Positions 1 to 8,921 of a DNA stretch of 64,000 bases are shown one piece after another. Position 1 is the stretch's first letter. Every line of letters starts with the position of its first letter. Made by a program: the position numbers and the translations under genes. The stretch covers positions 2,024,783 to 2,088,782 of the forward strand of contig NZ_SJOM01000007.1 in NCBI RefSeq assembly GCF_004762045.1. The letters run 5' to 3'. The notes beneath the pieces were generated by a model, which was not told the origin of the DNA, searched no databases, and saw nothing but the letters and a program-made list of their open reading frames with translations. Origin of the DNA: Mycobacterium sp. DL99 (lineage in GTDB: Bacteria; Actinomycetota; Actinomycetes; Mycobacteriales; Mycobacteriaceae).

Positions 1-453
1 GCCGAAGTCGGGCTCGGTGAGGCCGAAGCAGCCGATCGCCTCCCCGGCCGCCAGCCGGGGCAGCCATTCGTCCTTCTGTTCCTCAGATCCATAGCGGTAG
101 ATCGAGAACATCGACAGCGAGCCCTGCACGGAGACGAAACTGCGGAACCCGCTGTCGCCGGCTTCCAGCTCCATACACGCCAGGCCGTAGCTGACCGCGT
201 TGGTGCCGGCGCAGCCGTAACCCTGAAGGTGCATGCCGAGCACCCCGAGCTTGCCGAACTCCTTGGCCAGCTCCCGGGGCAGCGTGGCCGATTCGAACCA
301 TTCGCCGACGTTGGGCCGCAGGCGGGTATCGACAAACTTGCGTACCGTCGCGGCGATTTCGCGTTCGTCGTCATCGAGCAGCCGGTCGGTGTCGAACAGC
401 TCCAGCGGCCGGTAGGTGGACTTCTTGGCAGCCGAAGCGGTGGTGGCGGTCAT
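1..453 (-). CDS. Acyl-CoA dehydrogenase, glutaryl-CoA dehydrogenase / FadE7-like (C-terminus cut by window edge)
   Basis: Only the first 151 residues are present; the gene runs off the left edge. The visible part has the N-terminal helical domain of acyl-CoA dehydrogenases and ends in the flavin-loop motif CFGLTEPDFG, typical of the glutaryl-CoA dehydrogenase branch (FadE7 in M. tuberculosis, from memory). The family oxidises an acyl-CoA at the alpha-beta carbons and passes electrons to ETF; the GCDH branch also decarboxylates. The ATG is preceded by TAGCCT and six bases with no Shine-Dalgarno, so the mRNA is probably leaderless. A perfect 8-bp inverted repeat lies just upstream. The catalytic glutamate lies outside the window, so substrate class is not certain. 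Confidence 0.85.
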   Translation of the reverse strand, partial: MTATTASAAKKSTYRPLELFDTDRLLDDDEREIAATVRKFVDTRLRPNVGEWFESATLPRELAKEFGKLGVLGMHLQGYGCAGTNAVSYGLACMELEAGDSGFRSFVSVQGSLSMFSIYRYGSEEQKDEWLPRLAAGEAIGCFGLTEPDFG

Positions 454-465
454 GAGTCAAGGCTA

Positions 466-482
466 GATTTGCCGGGCAAATC
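466..482. promoter_or_regulatory. Candidate operator of the FadE7-like gene
   Basis: A perfect inverted repeat, GATTTGCC-G-GGCAAATC, sits immediately upstream of the TAGCCT box (465-460, minus strand) of the dehydrogenase at 453. Position and symmetry suit a TetR- or GntR-type repressor. No regulator gene is visible next to it, so the cognate protein is unknown. Confidence 0.5.
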
Positions 483-662
483 CGCCTATGGCCGATTTGT
501 ACAACTGATGTGGGAGATGTTGTCCAAATGGGTGGTTATCAGCGCTTGGATGCCGGAATGGACCACTCGTTGCGGTGGCCTATGCTCGGTGCGGCAAACG
601 GCGTGGCCCCAGGTGTTCTCGTCGTCAGTGACCGGCGAGGACAGCCCAGGGAAAGTTTGACT

Positions 663-2729
663 GTGCAGGCGATTGTTGGCGATCCGGTCCGCGTTCCCGG
701 CGTAGAGCGTCGGGTTCGTGATGACCTGATCGGGTTGAGCGGCGTGGCCGTCGTGATGGTGGTGGTCTGCCATTTCTGGTTCGGTCGGGCGCCCGGCGGG
801 CTGGATGTCCTGCTGGTCTTGTCCGGATTCTTCATCGGCGGTCGCGTGCTCCGCGGCATCGGTACGGCGAGCGTGACGGATCTGGCCGCCGAGTTGGGGC
901 GGGCGGCGCGCTGGCTGGTGCCGCCGTTGGTTCTCGTGGTGGTCGTGTGTTCGGTGCTCACAACGTTCGTTCAGCCGCAGACCCGGTGGGAGGCATTCGC
1001 CGATCAGACGCTGGCCGGGCTGGGCTTTTACCAGAATTGGCAGTTGCTCCAGTCGGCGGACGACTATGTGCAGGCCGGTGAAGCGGTGACGCCGTTGCAC
1101 CATCTGTGGGCCATCTCGGTGCTGGGCCAGTTCGCGCTCGCGTTCTTCCTGCTCGCCGGGGTCATCATCGCGGTGACGGTACGTCGGGGTCGCGGCGCGC
1201 GCCGCACGACCCTGGTTGCCGCTTCCGGTATCGCGGCGGCGGCATCGCTGTATTACGCGCTCACGACGCAGCCGGACAACCCGATGCTCGCGTATTACAG
1301 CACCGCTGCCCGGGCCTGGGAGCTGTTGGTCGGAGTGCTGGCAGCGGCCTTCGTGGCCGGCCCGGTGGGGCGGCGAATCCGATGGCCCGGCTGGTTGCGG
1401 GCCGGTGCGGCCGCGGTCGGCCTGGCGGCGATCCTGGTGTGCGGTGTGCTCACTGACCGCGCCGTGCAGTCCCCGGGAATCTGGACATTGATTCCGGTGG
1501 CGGCGACGGTACTGGTGATCGTGAGTGCAGCCCAGGGGCTGTCCCCGAGGACGAACGAGTTCCTGCGCAGCACCCCGCTGGTGACCATTGGGGCGGTGGC
1601 CTACCCGCTGTACCTGTGGCACTGGCCATTGCTGATCTTCTGGCTGGCCGCCGTCAACGACGATGCCGTCGGCCCGGCCGATGGCACCGCGATCATGTTG
1701 GTCGCAGTGCTGCTGGCGTTGTTGACCGCGCGGTGGGCCCAGCTGCCGTGGCGTCGGGGGCCCGGCCTGCGGGTGGTCTCGGGTGCGGTCGTCGTGTTGG
1801 TCGCGGTGGCGCTCGTGGCGGCGTCGCTGATGTGGCAGGGACATGCCGCCCTGGCCCGGGCCAGCGGCGCGGAACTCGGCATGCTCTCGATTCGCGACTA
1901 TCCGGGCGCGCAGGCGCTCATCGAGCATCAACGGGTCGCGAAGCTGCCGATGCGCCCGAGCGTGCTGGAGGCCGATGACGACATCCCGCCCTCATCGCAG
2001 GATCATTGCGTCACGGGATTCACCGGTGCCGAGGTCGTCACCTGCGTGTACGGAGACCCCAAGGGTTCCCACACGATTGCGCTGGCCGGCGGGTCGCATT
2101 CGGAGCACTGGCTGACCGCGCTGCACCAGATCGGGCGTCAACACGGCTTCAAGGTGACCACCTACCTGAAGTTCGGCTGTCCGCTGACCACCAAACGTCT
2201 GCCGATCATCGCGGGATCCTTCGAGCCGTACCCGTCCTGCCGGACGTGGTCGGACAACGCATTGGCGCAGATCATCGCCGACCGGCCCGACTACGTGTTC
2301 TTCACCGCAACGCGCCCGATCCTCAACAGCCCGGGCGACTACGTGCCCGACTACTACCTGGGGATCTGGGATGAGTTGTCCGCCAATGGGATTCCGATGC
2401 TCGGCATGCGTGATACGCCGTGGATGATCCGGGACGGATGGTTCTTCTCGCCGGTCGACTGCCTGTCGAAAGGTGGTGACGCCGACTCCTGCGGGCTGCC
2501 GCGGGCCGAAGCCCTGGCCGAGCGCAACCCCACCCTCGACTACCTGGCGGACTATCCGCTGATGAAGATCCTCGACCTCAGTGATGCGGTGTGCCGGCCG
2601 ACGATCTGCCGTGCCGTCGAGGGCAACGTGCTTGTGTACCACGATGCCCACCATCTGTCGGGGACCTACGTACGCACTCTCACCACCGAGTTGGCGCGGC
2701 AGATGTCCGGCGCCCTCGGATGGTGGTAG
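663..2729 (+). CDS. Acyltransferase 3 family protein fused to SGNH hydrolase domain (OafA-like)
   Basis: About 688 residues in two parts. The N-terminal half is strongly hydrophobic, with roughly ten membrane helices and the conserved His in VCHFWF near the start, as in membrane acyltransferase 3 proteins. The C-terminal part (from about base 2070) is a periplasmic SGNH-type domain: nucleophile block GGSHSEH and catalytic pair DAHHLS near the end. Such fusions O-acylate cell-envelope glycans or lipids; the acceptor here cannot be told. GTG at 663 is preferred because AGGGAAAG lies 7 bases upstream; in-frame ATGs at 510-594 would add an unusual N-terminus. It converges on the nitroreductase gene with 3 bases between stops. 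Confidence 0.85.
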   Translation: MQAIVGDPVRVPGVERRVRDDLIGLSGVAVVMVVVCHFWFGRAPGGLDVLLVLSGFFIGGRVLRGIGTASVTDLAAELGRAARWLVPPLVLVVVVCSVLTTFVQPQTRWEAFADQTLAGLGFYQNWQLLQSADDYVQAGEAVTPLHHLWAISVLGQFALAFFLLAGVIIAVTVRRGRGARRTTLVAASGIAAAASLYYALTTQPDNPMLAYYSTAARAWELLVGVLAAAFVAGPVGRRIRWPGWLRAGAAAVGLAAILVCGVLTDRAVQSPGIWTLIPVAATVLVIVSAAQGLSPRTNEFLRSTPLVTIGAVAYPLYLWHWPLLIFWLAAVNDDAVGPADGTAIMLVAVLLALLTARWAQLPWRRGPGLRVVSGAVVVLVAVALVAASLMWQGHAALARASGAELGMLSIRDYPGAQALIEHQRVAKLPMRPSVLEADDDIPPSSQDHCVTGFTGAEVVTCVYGDPKGSHTIALAGGSHSEHWLTALHQIGRQHGFKVTTYLKFGCPLTTKRLPIIAGSFEPYPSCRTWSDNALAQIIADRPDYVFFTATRPILNSPGDYVPDYYLGIWDELSANGIPMLGMRDTPWMIRDGWFFSPVDCLSKGGDADSCGLPRAEALAERNPTLDYLADYPLMKILDLSDAVCRPTICRAVEGNVLVYHDAHHLSGTYVRTLTTELARQMSGALGWW

Positions 2730-2732
2730 CCG

Positions 2733-3155
2733 TCATTCGACGATGAAGACCGGAATCTGTCGGGTGGTCTTGGTCTGGTATTCGGCATACGGCGGATAGG
2801 CCTCCACGGCCAGCTTCCACCAGTGCTCGCGCTCGTCACCGGAAAGTTCACGGGCGGTCAGCGACGCGGTCTTGTCGCCGTCCTGCACCGTCACGGCCGG
2901 GTTGGTCTTGACGTTGAAGTACCAGGACGGGTGTGCTGGATCGCCGCCCTTGGACGCCACCATCGCGTAGCGGCCGTTCTCCTCCACGCGCATCAGCGGT
3001 ACGTATCGCTTCTTCCCTGATTTGGCGCCCGTTGTCGTGAACAACACGATGGGGCGGTCCAGCACCTCGACGCCGTCGGTGGTGCCTTGTTCCAGGATGC
3101 GTTGGGTCTGGTCGCGTACCCAGTCGGTCGGGCTCAGTTCGGCATGTTCAGTCAC
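2733..3155 (-). CDS. Nitroreductase / deazaflavin-dependent oxidoreductase (DDN family)
   Basis: 140 residues, the usual length of this split-barrel family. The motif TTGAKSGKKR followed by PLM and then GDPAHPSWYFN is characteristic of F420H2-dependent Ddn-type reductases of mycobacteria. The family reduces quinones or nitro compounds with F420H2; the natural substrate is unknown. GTG start. It is the last gene of a three-gene minus-strand set (SDR, MFS, this gene), 40 bases after the MFS stop, so it is probably under the same TetR control. Confidence 0.85.
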   Translation of the reverse strand: MTEHAELSPTDWVRDQTQRILEQGTTDGVEVLDRPIVLFTTTGAKSGKKRYVPLMRVEENGRYAMVASKGGDPAHPSWYFNVKTNPAVTVQDGDKTASLTARELSGDEREHWWKLAVEAYPPYAEYQTKTTRQIPVFIVE

Positions 3156-3195
3156 GCAAGCGGGAACACCGGGCGCCGCGCCGCTATTCCGCGGG

Positions 3196-4383
3196 TCAGG
3201 TCAGGCATGGCGCGACGGGCTGGGGGCTTGGTCCAGCATGTTGACCCCGAACCAGCGCGGCATCCGTGGCGAACAGCGCCAGAGCACCGACGGCCAGTCC
3301 GGCGCCGATCCACGGCACTACCGGGTAACCGATCCCGGCCGTCAAGGCCATCCCGGCCAGCCACGGGCCGAAGGCGATCCCGACGTTGAACGCGGAGGTG
3401 GTTCCGGCCGCAGTCAGCGTCGGCGCGGACGCGCCCAGGGCGAAGACCCGCGAATTGAGCGCTGGGTTGGTGCCGAATCCGGTCAGTCCGAGCAGCACGC
3501 TCAGCGCGCTGACCAGCAATGCATGGTGGCTGACGATCGCGATCGCGACCAGAACGACGCACAATGCGCTGAATCCGACGAGTAGCACCCCGCGCGGCCA
3601 GCGATCGGCCGCGTAGCCGCCCACAGCCATCCCCGCCAACGCCCCGACTCCGTAGCCGAACAGGACCAGCGGCACCCATTCGGACCTCAGGCCGCTGGTT
3701 GTGATCAGCATGGCGCCGAGATAGGTGAAGGTACCGAGCAATGCCGCGGTACCGACCGCGGTCATGGCGTAGGACAACCACAGCCGGGGCACGGCGAGTC
3801 CACGCAACTCGTCGGCTATCCGCGGTGCGGCGTCAGGGCGTGCCGTCGGGACTGCCGCGAGGACTGCGCCCGCAGCCAGGGTGGACAGGGCTGCGACGGC
3901 CCAGAACGCGCCGCGCCAGCCCAGACTCTGGCCGATCCAGGTGCCTGCGGGCAGCCCGATGACCGTGGCCACGGTCAGTCCGCCGGCAACGACACTCATC
4001 GCGCGGCCGCGCCGGTCGGGGGTGACCAGTGACATCGCGGTGCCCGCGCCGACGGCCCAGAAGCCGGCGTAGACGAATGCCGCGATGAATCTCACCGCCA
4101 CCAGCACCGGGTAGGAATCGGTGAGGGCACCGGCAACGTGCGCCAGGACGAAGATCGCCAGAAATATCAACATCGCCCGCCGGCGCGGCCATCGCAATGT
4201 CGTAATCGCGAGGATGGGGGCGCCGACCAGCATGCCGAGCGCGAACACCGACACCAGCAGGCCGGCTTGGGGAACCGTCACATCGAGATCGGCCGACAAT
4301 TCGGGGAGTAGGCCGGCCAACATGAGTTCGCTTGTGCCCTGGGCGAATATTGCAACGCCGATGATCCAGATCGCAACCGGCAT
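3196..4383 (-). CDS. MFS transporter, Cmx/AraJ-type efflux permease
   Basis: 395 residues with about 12 hydrophobic segments. Early MFS signature: WPRRRAMLIF after the third helix; the segment TSAFNVGIAFGPWLAG in the C-terminal half is typical of the drug/sugar efflux DHA1 group (Cmx, AraJ). Likely a proton-driven exporter of a small hydrophobic compound in the inner membrane. The ATG at 4383 shares bases with the TGA of the upstream SDR gene (TGATG overlap), indicating translational coupling; a longer in-frame extension upstream would overlap the SDR coding region and is not favoured. Co-transcription with an SDR and a nitroreductase suggests a detoxification unit. Confidence 0.88.
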   Translation of the reverse strand: MPVAIWIIGVAIFAQGTSELMLAGLLPELSADLDVTVPQAGLLVSVFALGMLVGAPILAITTLRWPRRRAMLIFLAIFVLAHVAGALTDSYPVLVAVRFIAAFVYAGFWAVGAGTAMSLVTPDRRGRAMSVVAGGLTVATVIGLPAGTWIGQSLGWRGAFWAVAALSTLAAGAVLAAVPTARPDAAPRIADELRGLAVPRLWLSYAMTAVGTAALLGTFTYLGAMLITTSGLRSEWVPLVLFGYGVGALAGMAVGGYAADRWPRGVLLVGFSALCVVLVAIAIVSHHALLVSALSVLLGLTGFGTNPALNSRVFALGASAPTLTAAGTTSAFNVGIAFGPWLAGMALTAGIGYPVVPWIGAGLAVGALALFATDAALVRGQHAGPSPQPVAPCLT

Positions 4384-5135
4384 CAGAGCATCGACCCTCC
4401 GCTGGCGTCGATCCACTGGCCGGTCACCCACCGGGCGTCCTCGGAAGCCAGGAACGCGACGATGTCGGCCACATCGGCCGGTTGGGCGACGCGGTTGAGC
4501 GGCGACTGTGCGGCCACGGACGCGCGGCCTTCCTCGGAGGCCAGCCGGGCCGCGTTCATGTCGGTGTCGGTGCTTCCCGGTCCGACCGCGTTCACTGTGA
4601 TGCCCCGCGCAGCAACGTGTTTGGCCAGGGTCGCGGTGAACGAATCGAGGGCGGCCTTCGACATCGCATAGGCGAGCAGCTCTGGTATCCGAGAGCCGTG
4701 GGTGAACCGCGTCGAGATGTTGACGATCCGGCCGTTGTCGCGAATCCGTGACAACCCCTGTTGGGTGATGAAGACCGGCGCGCGGGTGTTCACTGCGAAG
4801 ATCTCGTCATAGGTCGATTCATCGAGGTCGTCGAAAGCGATTCTGCCGCCGAGTATCCCGGCGTTGTTGACCAGGATGTCGAGGCCGTCGGCGTGGCCGT
4901 CGAACGCCTCCCAGAGTTGTGATGCGTCGCCGGTGCCGCCGAGTGTCGCCGGTATCGCGAAGGCCTCGCCGCCGGCCTCGGCGATCTGCCGCACGGTCTG
5001 GTGGGCGGCGTCCGCTCGGTTGCCGTAGTGCACGCCGACACGGGCGCCGTCGGAAGCCAGGCGAAGGGCGATGGCCCGGCCGATTCCCCGGCTGGCGCCG
5101 GTCACCAGGGCGGTCTTGCCGATCAGTGATGGCAC
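4383..5135 (-). CDS. SDR family oxidoreductase (Rv3174-like position)
   Basis: 250 residues with the classical short-chain dehydrogenase pattern: cofactor loop TGASRGIGRA at residues 10-20, LVNNAGILGG in the middle, catalytic Ser in NIST, and YAMSK as the Tyr-Lys pair. The Arg in the loop after the first strand suits NADP(H). GTG start with AAAGG 8 bases upstream. First gene of the operon with the MFS and nitroreductase genes, and divergent from a TetR regulator across a region holding paired operator-like repeats. Substrate unknown. Confidence 0.9.
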   Translation of the reverse strand: MPSLIGKTALVTGASRGIGRAIALRLASDGARVGVHYGNRADAAHQTVRQIAEAGGEAFAIPATLGGTGDASQLWEAFDGHADGLDILVNNAGILGGRIAFDDLDESTYDEIFAVNTRAPVFITQQGLSRIRDNGRIVNISTRFTHGSRIPELLAYAMSKAALDSFTATLAKHVAARGITVNAVGPGSTDTDMNAARLASEEGRASVAAQSPLNRVAQPADVADIVAFLASEDARWVTGQWIDASGGSML

Positions 5136-5148
5136 GTTGCCAACCTTT

Positions 5149-5206
5149 CTATAGCGGGCGATACAAAAATGGACGCTAGCACATTAACTAGCGGTCGCTA
5201 TAGAAT
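5149..5206. promoter_or_regulatory. Divergent SDR/TetR control region with two TAGCGG-KCG-MTA operator copies
   Basis: Two near-identical palindromes lie 37 bases apart: TAGCGGGCGATA at 5152-5163, next to the SDR leader, and TAGCGGTCGCTA at 5189-5200, abutting the TAGAAT box (5201-5206) of the TetR gene. A further half-site CGCTAG is at 5174-5179. One copy per promoter is the usual layout for an autoregulated TetR repressor that also controls the divergent operon. Confidence 0.75.
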
Positions 5207-5212
5207 GGCTGG

Positions 5213-5800
5213 GTGACCTCGGTACGTGGACGGCCCCGCTCATTCGACCGTGACGCGGCGCTGGACAAGGCGATCCTGCTGTTCTGGGAGCGTGGTTACG
5301 AGGCGACCTCCACGCGCGATCTCAGCAGTGCGTTGGGTGTTGGAATCCCCAGCATCTATGCCGCTTTCGGGGATAAGCAGTGCCTGTTCAACGAAGCGGT
5401 GCAGGTCTATGACGAGCGGTACGGCGGGTTCATCAATGCCGCGCTGAGCGAAGAACCCACCGCCCGCGAGGCCTTTGTCCGGATTCTGCGCGAAGCTCCC
5501 GCCCGATATACCAGGCGTGGGCTACCCCACGGATGTCTCATCGTCAGCGGCGACGACGGCACCGTCGACCCGGAGGTGCGAGCAGCCCTGCAACGCATTC
5601 GCCGGCACAAAACAGGTGAGCTCGCCGACAAGGTCGGCGCGGATATCGCAACCGGGGACGTCCCGGCCGATACTGATGCGCAGGCGCTCGCCCAGTACGT
5701 GATGTCCACGCTGAGCGGCATCGCCCAAGCCGCCCGGGACCGCGTTCCGCGGGCGACCCTCGACCGGGTCGCCGCGATCGCGGTCCGGGCTTTGCGGTGA
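5213..5800 (+). CDS. TetR/AcrR family transcriptional regulator (Rv3173c-like position)
   Basis: 195 residues. The N-terminal helix-turn-helix is clear: GRPRSFDRDAAL, then LFWERGYEATSTRDLSSALGV and SIYAAFGDKQCLF, the TetR recognition helix and following tyrosine helix. The C-terminal ligand domain is of the TetR_C type found in regulators of SDR/efflux genes. GTG at 5213 lies seven bases after the end of TAGAAT with no ribosome site, so it is probably leaderless. It very likely represses itself and the divergent SDR-MFS-nitroreductase operon through the repeats between them. Inducer unknown. Confidence 0.9.
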   Translation: MTSVRGRPRSFDRDAALDKAILLFWERGYEATSTRDLSSALGVGIPSIYAAFGDKQCLFNEAVQVYDERYGGFINAALSEEPTAREAFVRILREAPARYTRRGLPHGCLIVSGDDGTVDPEVRAALQRIRRHKTGELADKVGADIATGDVPADTDAQALAQYVMSTLSGIAQAARDRVPRATLDRVAAIAVRALR

Positions 5801-5806
5801 GTTCGG

Positions 5807-6784
5807 TTACCTGAGTTTCAGCACCACTTTGCCCTTGGCGCTGCGGTTCTCCAGTGACGCGATGGCTCGCGCGGCCTGCTCCAGTGGGTACACCTCGGGC
5901 TGGGGTGCGGGCACCGCGCCCGAGGCCAGCAGCGGCTGCAGCTCGGCCCACTGCTCCTGCAGGTATCCGGGATGGGAGAACGTCCAGGCGCCCCAGCCGG
6001 CGCCGATCACGTCGACATTGTTGAGCAGCAACCGGTTGACCTTGACCGTGGGGATCTCGCCGCCGGTGAACCCGACCACCAGCAGCCGTCCGCCCACCGC
6101 CAGCGAACGCAGTGAGTCGGTGAAGCGGTCACCGCCGACCGGGTCGAGGACGATGTCCACGCCGCGCCCGTCGGTGAGTTCTTTGACCGCATCGCGGAAT
6201 CCTTCGGCCAGCACCACATCGGATGCGCCCGCGGCCCTGGCGATCCCGGCCTTCTCCTCGGTGGACACCACCGCGATGGTGCGCGCGGCGCCCAGCGCCG
6301 GGGCGAGTCGCAGCGCGGAGGTGCCGATGCCGCCCGCCGCGCCGTGCACCAGGACGCTCTCGCCCTTGGCCAGCCGGCCGCGGGTGCGCAACGCGAACTG
6401 CACCGTCAGGTCGTTGAACAGGATCCCGGCGCCGGCCTCGAAGGACACGGAGTCCGGCAGCGCGAACACCCGCTCGGCGGGCAGTGCCACGACTTCGGCC
6501 ATGCCGCCGGACAACATGGTCAGCCCCAGCACGCGGTCACCGGCGCGGACATGGGCACCGGCCGGGGCACTGCGGACGACGCCAGCGACCTCGGCGCCCG
6601 GCGTGAACGGCAGATCCGGCTTGTACTGGTAGAGCCCGCGGGTGAGCAGGGCGTCCGGAAATGCGACCCCGGCCGCGTGGACGTCGATCACCACGGCGTC
6701 GCCGGAGTCGCCGTTCGGTTCCTCCACCTCGGCCACCTGCACCGCGTCGGGACCGTCGAGCCGGGTGATCTGTGCTGCACGCAT
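5807..6784 (-). CDS. fadB4: NADPH:quinone oxidoreductase, FadB4-like (MDR superfamily)
   Basis: 325 residues, zinc-free medium-chain reductase of the QOR type. N-terminus MRAAQITRLDGPDAVQVAEVEEP, GAEVAGVV in the first domain, and the nucleotide loop HGAAGGIGTSALRLA. I recall very close similarity to M. tuberculosis Rv3141 (fadB4), which in that species lies next to fadE23/fadE24, here about 45 kb away. Predicted to reduce quinones or enones with NADPH; the beta-oxidation name is historical. ATG at 6784 has AAGGAGA 5 bases upstream. It converges with the TetR gene (6 bases) and is divergent from a zinc ADH. Confidence 0.85.
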   Translation of the reverse strand: MRAAQITRLDGPDAVQVAEVEEPNGDSGDAVVIDVHAAGVAFPDALLTRGLYQYKPDLPFTPGAEVAGVVRSAPAGAHVRAGDRVLGLTMLSGGMAEVVALPAERVFALPDSVSFEAGAGILFNDLTVQFALRTRGRLAKGESVLVHGAAGGIGTSALRLAPALGAARTIAVVSTEEKAGIARAAGASDVVLAEGFRDAVKELTDGRGVDIVLDPVGGDRFTDSLRSLAVGGRLLVVGFTGGEIPTVKVNRLLLNNVDVIGAGWGAWTFSHPGYLQEQWAELQPLLASGAVPAPQPEVYPLEQAARAIASLENRSAKGKVVLKLR

Positions 6785-6819
6785 CGGTGTCTCCTTCTGG
6801 TGGGGTCGCCAGCCAATTG

Positions 6820-6847
6820 TGACAGGTGTCAAGTCGGTGGCTAGCAT
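6820..6847. promoter_or_regulatory. Palindrome and -10 box between fadB4-like and Zn-ADH genes
   Basis: TGACA-GG-TGTCA (6820-6831) is a perfect 5-bp inverted repeat in the 69-bp divergent spacer. TAGCAT (6842-6847) is a -10-like box whose predicted start point is the ATG at 6854. The palindrome lies 10 bases upstream of that box, where a repressor or activator could act on both genes. Confidence 0.45.
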
Positions 6848-6853
6848 CACCGG

Positions 6854-7951
6854 ATGCTCAACGCCCGCGCCGCCGTGGTGTTCGACGCCGGAGCCGATCC
6901 ACGGCTCACCGACGTCCAGATCCGGGAACCGGTCGGCGACGAAGTGCTGGTCCGCATCGAGGCGGTGGGCATCTGCCACACCGATGTGAGCGTGGCCGCG
7001 CGCTTCCGTAAGTTGCCGATGGTGTTCGGCCACGAAGGCGCGGGCACCGTCGTCCAGGCCGGGCCGGCTGCCGCTCCCGATGTCGGCGACCAGGTTGTTC
7101 TCACGTTCGCCAGCTGTGGCACGTGCCGTAACTGCCAGTCCGACGCTCCGGCGTACTGCGAGCATTCGACCGACCTCAACATGCGCGGTGGTGGTCGCGA
7201 CGGCTCCGGTGCACTGCACTGCGACGGTGCGGCCATCGGGGGCGGATTCTTCGGCCAGTCCAGCTTCTGCACCTACGCGATCGCCGGCAGCCGCAATGCG
7301 GTGGTGCTTCCCGAGCCGGTCGACCCGGCGCTGGCCGCTCCGCTGGGCTGCAGCGTGCAGACCGGTGTGGGTGCTGTGCTCAATGTGCTTGCGCCGCAAC
7401 CCGCGGATGCACTCGTGGTGTTCGGTGCCGGCGCCGTCGGGCTCTCGGCGGTCATGGGGGCCCGCATCGCGGGGTGCCGGACCATCATCGCCGTCGACCC
7501 GATCGCGCAGCGGCGCACGCTGGCAGGCGAATTGGGTGCCACCGCGACGATCGACCCGATCGCGTCCGATGCCGCTGCGGTCATCCTCGAGCTGACCGGG
7601 GGAGTGACCGCCGCGGTCGACACCACCGCGCGGCCCGATGTCCTCGCCGCGGCGGTCGGGGTGCTGCGTGAACGCGGCACTCTGGCGCTGCTGGGCCTCG
7701 GCGCGATGACGGCCGACCTGCCCGTCGCGGCCATCATGGGCAAGGGCCTGACCGTGCGCGGTGTGGTGGAGGGGGACAGCGAACCTCAGACCTTCATCCC
7801 GCGCCTCGTCGATCTGCACCGCCGTGGCGAACTTCCGCTCGACAAGTTCGTGAGCCGGTACCCGTTCGACGACTTCGACCGGGCCTGGGCCGCCGCCAAG
7901 GCCGCTGACGTGGTCAAACCCGTGCTGATCACCAGCGCGGCAAGCTCATGA
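6854..7951 (+). CDS. Zinc-dependent NAD(P) alcohol dehydrogenase, aryl/benzyl-alcohol type
   Basis: 365 residues. Catalytic zinc ligands are seen in GICHTDVS and GHEGAGTV, the structural zinc site in CGTCRNCQSDAPAYC (four Cys), and the dinucleotide loop FGAGAVGLSAVMGA. The size and the HEGAGTV region resemble class III-like and benzyl alcohol dehydrogenases. It interconverts an alcohol and aldehyde; the substrate is not deducible. Predicted leaderless from the TAGCAT box. The alpha/beta hydrolase gene follows 43 bases later on the same strand, so both may be co-transcribed, although that gene has its own TATGAT box. Confidence 0.88.
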   Translation: MLNARAAVVFDAGADPRLTDVQIREPVGDEVLVRIEAVGICHTDVSVAARFRKLPMVFGHEGAGTVVQAGPAAAPDVGDQVVLTFASCGTCRNCQSDAPAYCEHSTDLNMRGGGRDGSGALHCDGAAIGGGFFGQSSFCTYAIAGSRNAVVLPEPVDPALAAPLGCSVQTGVGAVLNVLAPQPADALVVFGAGAVGLSAVMGARIAGCRTIIAVDPIAQRRTLAGELGATATIDPIASDAAAVILELTGGVTAAVDTTARPDVLAAAVGVLRERGTLALLGLGAMTADLPVAAIMGKGLTVRGVVEGDSEPQTFIPRLVDLHRRGELPLDKFVSRYPFDDFDRAWAAAKAADVVKPVLITSAASS

Positions 7952-7994
7952 ATCCCCAGTTCCACCTGGCAACGGCGCCTATGATCGGAGCAGC

Positions 7995-8921
7995 ATGACC
8001 CTTCCTCAGCTACCGCCGGGACGCAACGTCGAGGTTCGCGCCATCGACGGAGTGCGGCTGCATGCCGAGGTGTTCGGCCCCGAGGACGGCTACCCGATCG
8101 TGCTGGCCCACGGCATCACCTGTGCCATCGGGGTCTGGGCCCACCAGATCGCCGATCTGGCCACCGACTACCGCGTCATCGCCTACGACCATCGCGGGCA
8201 CGGCCGCAGCGAGACTCCGCACGGGCGGCGCAGGTACAGCCTCAATCACCTCGCGGCCGACCTCGACGCAATCCTTGCCGCGACGCTGAAGCCCGGCGAA
8301 AGGGCCGTCGTCGCCGGACATTCCATGGGTGGCATCGCGATCACCTCGTGGTCGCAGCGATATCCGGCCCAGGTGGCCGCCCGCGCCGACGCTGTCGCGC
8401 TGATCAACACCACCACCGGGGATCTGGTGCGCGACGTGAAACTGCTGCGGGTGCCGGCGCCGCTGGCGTCGACCCGCATCCTGGCGGCCAGTACTGCGAT
8501 CAGGACGTTCGGCGGGGCGTGGGTGCCCCGGATCACCGAACGCCCCAACAAGCATTTCGTCGCTCACCTCGCGGTGGGTCACGACGCGGAGCCGTGGGTA
8601 GCGGAGTTCGTCTATCGGCTGTTCGCCGATACCCCGGCCGCCGGGCGCGGCGGTTGGTCCAGGGCGCTGGTCAACAGTCTTGGACCGCAACATATCTCGC
8701 TGCAGAACCTGACGGTGCCCACGCTGGTGATCGGTAGCGTCAAAGACCGCTTGCTGCCCATCAATGCCGCCCGCCGCATCGCTTCTGACGCCCCGAACCT
8801 GAGCGCCTTCGTCGAGATGCCCGGCGGACACTGCGCGATTCTGGAATGCCCGTCACAGGTGAACGCCCAATTGCGCGCCCTGGCCGCATCGGTGGCCTCG
8901 CCCCGGGCGGTCAATCAGTAA
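7995..8921 (+). CDS. hpx: Alpha/beta hydrolase, Hpx-like (non-heme haloperoxidase family)
   Basis: 308 residues with a complete alpha/beta-hydrolase triad: nucleophile elbow GHSMGG, acid in SVKDRLLPI, and His in PGGHCAILE near the end; oxyanion region LAHGITC. By order (next to the aofH-like gene) and length it corresponds to M. tuberculosis Rv3171c, named hpx. Most such proteins are esterases or lactonases, so haloperoxidase activity should not be assumed. TATGAT at 7980-7985 gives a leader of only a few bases. Its last 11 bases overlap the end of the convergent aofH-like gene. Confidence 0.85.
   Translation: MTLPQLPPGRNVEVRAIDGVRLHAEVFGPEDGYPIVLAHGITCAIGVWAHQIADLATDYRVIAYDHRGHGRSETPHGRRRYSLNHLAADLDAILAATLKPGERAVVAGHSMGGIAITSWSQRYPAQVAARADAVALINTTTGDLVRDVKLLRVPAPLASTRILAASTAIRTFGGAWVPRITERPNKHFVAHLAVGHDAEPWVAEFVYRLFADTPAAGRGGWSRALVNSLGPQHISLQNLTVPTLVIGSVKDRLLPINAARRIASDAPNLSAFVEMPGGHCAILECPSQVNAQLRALAASVASPRAVNQ

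Noticed and set aside
486..1931. Long minus-strand reading frame opposite the acyltransferase gene
   Set aside because: Its product is rich in Arg, His and Gln with no recognisable motif; it mirrors the acyltransferase frame, whose domains and codon pattern are convincing.
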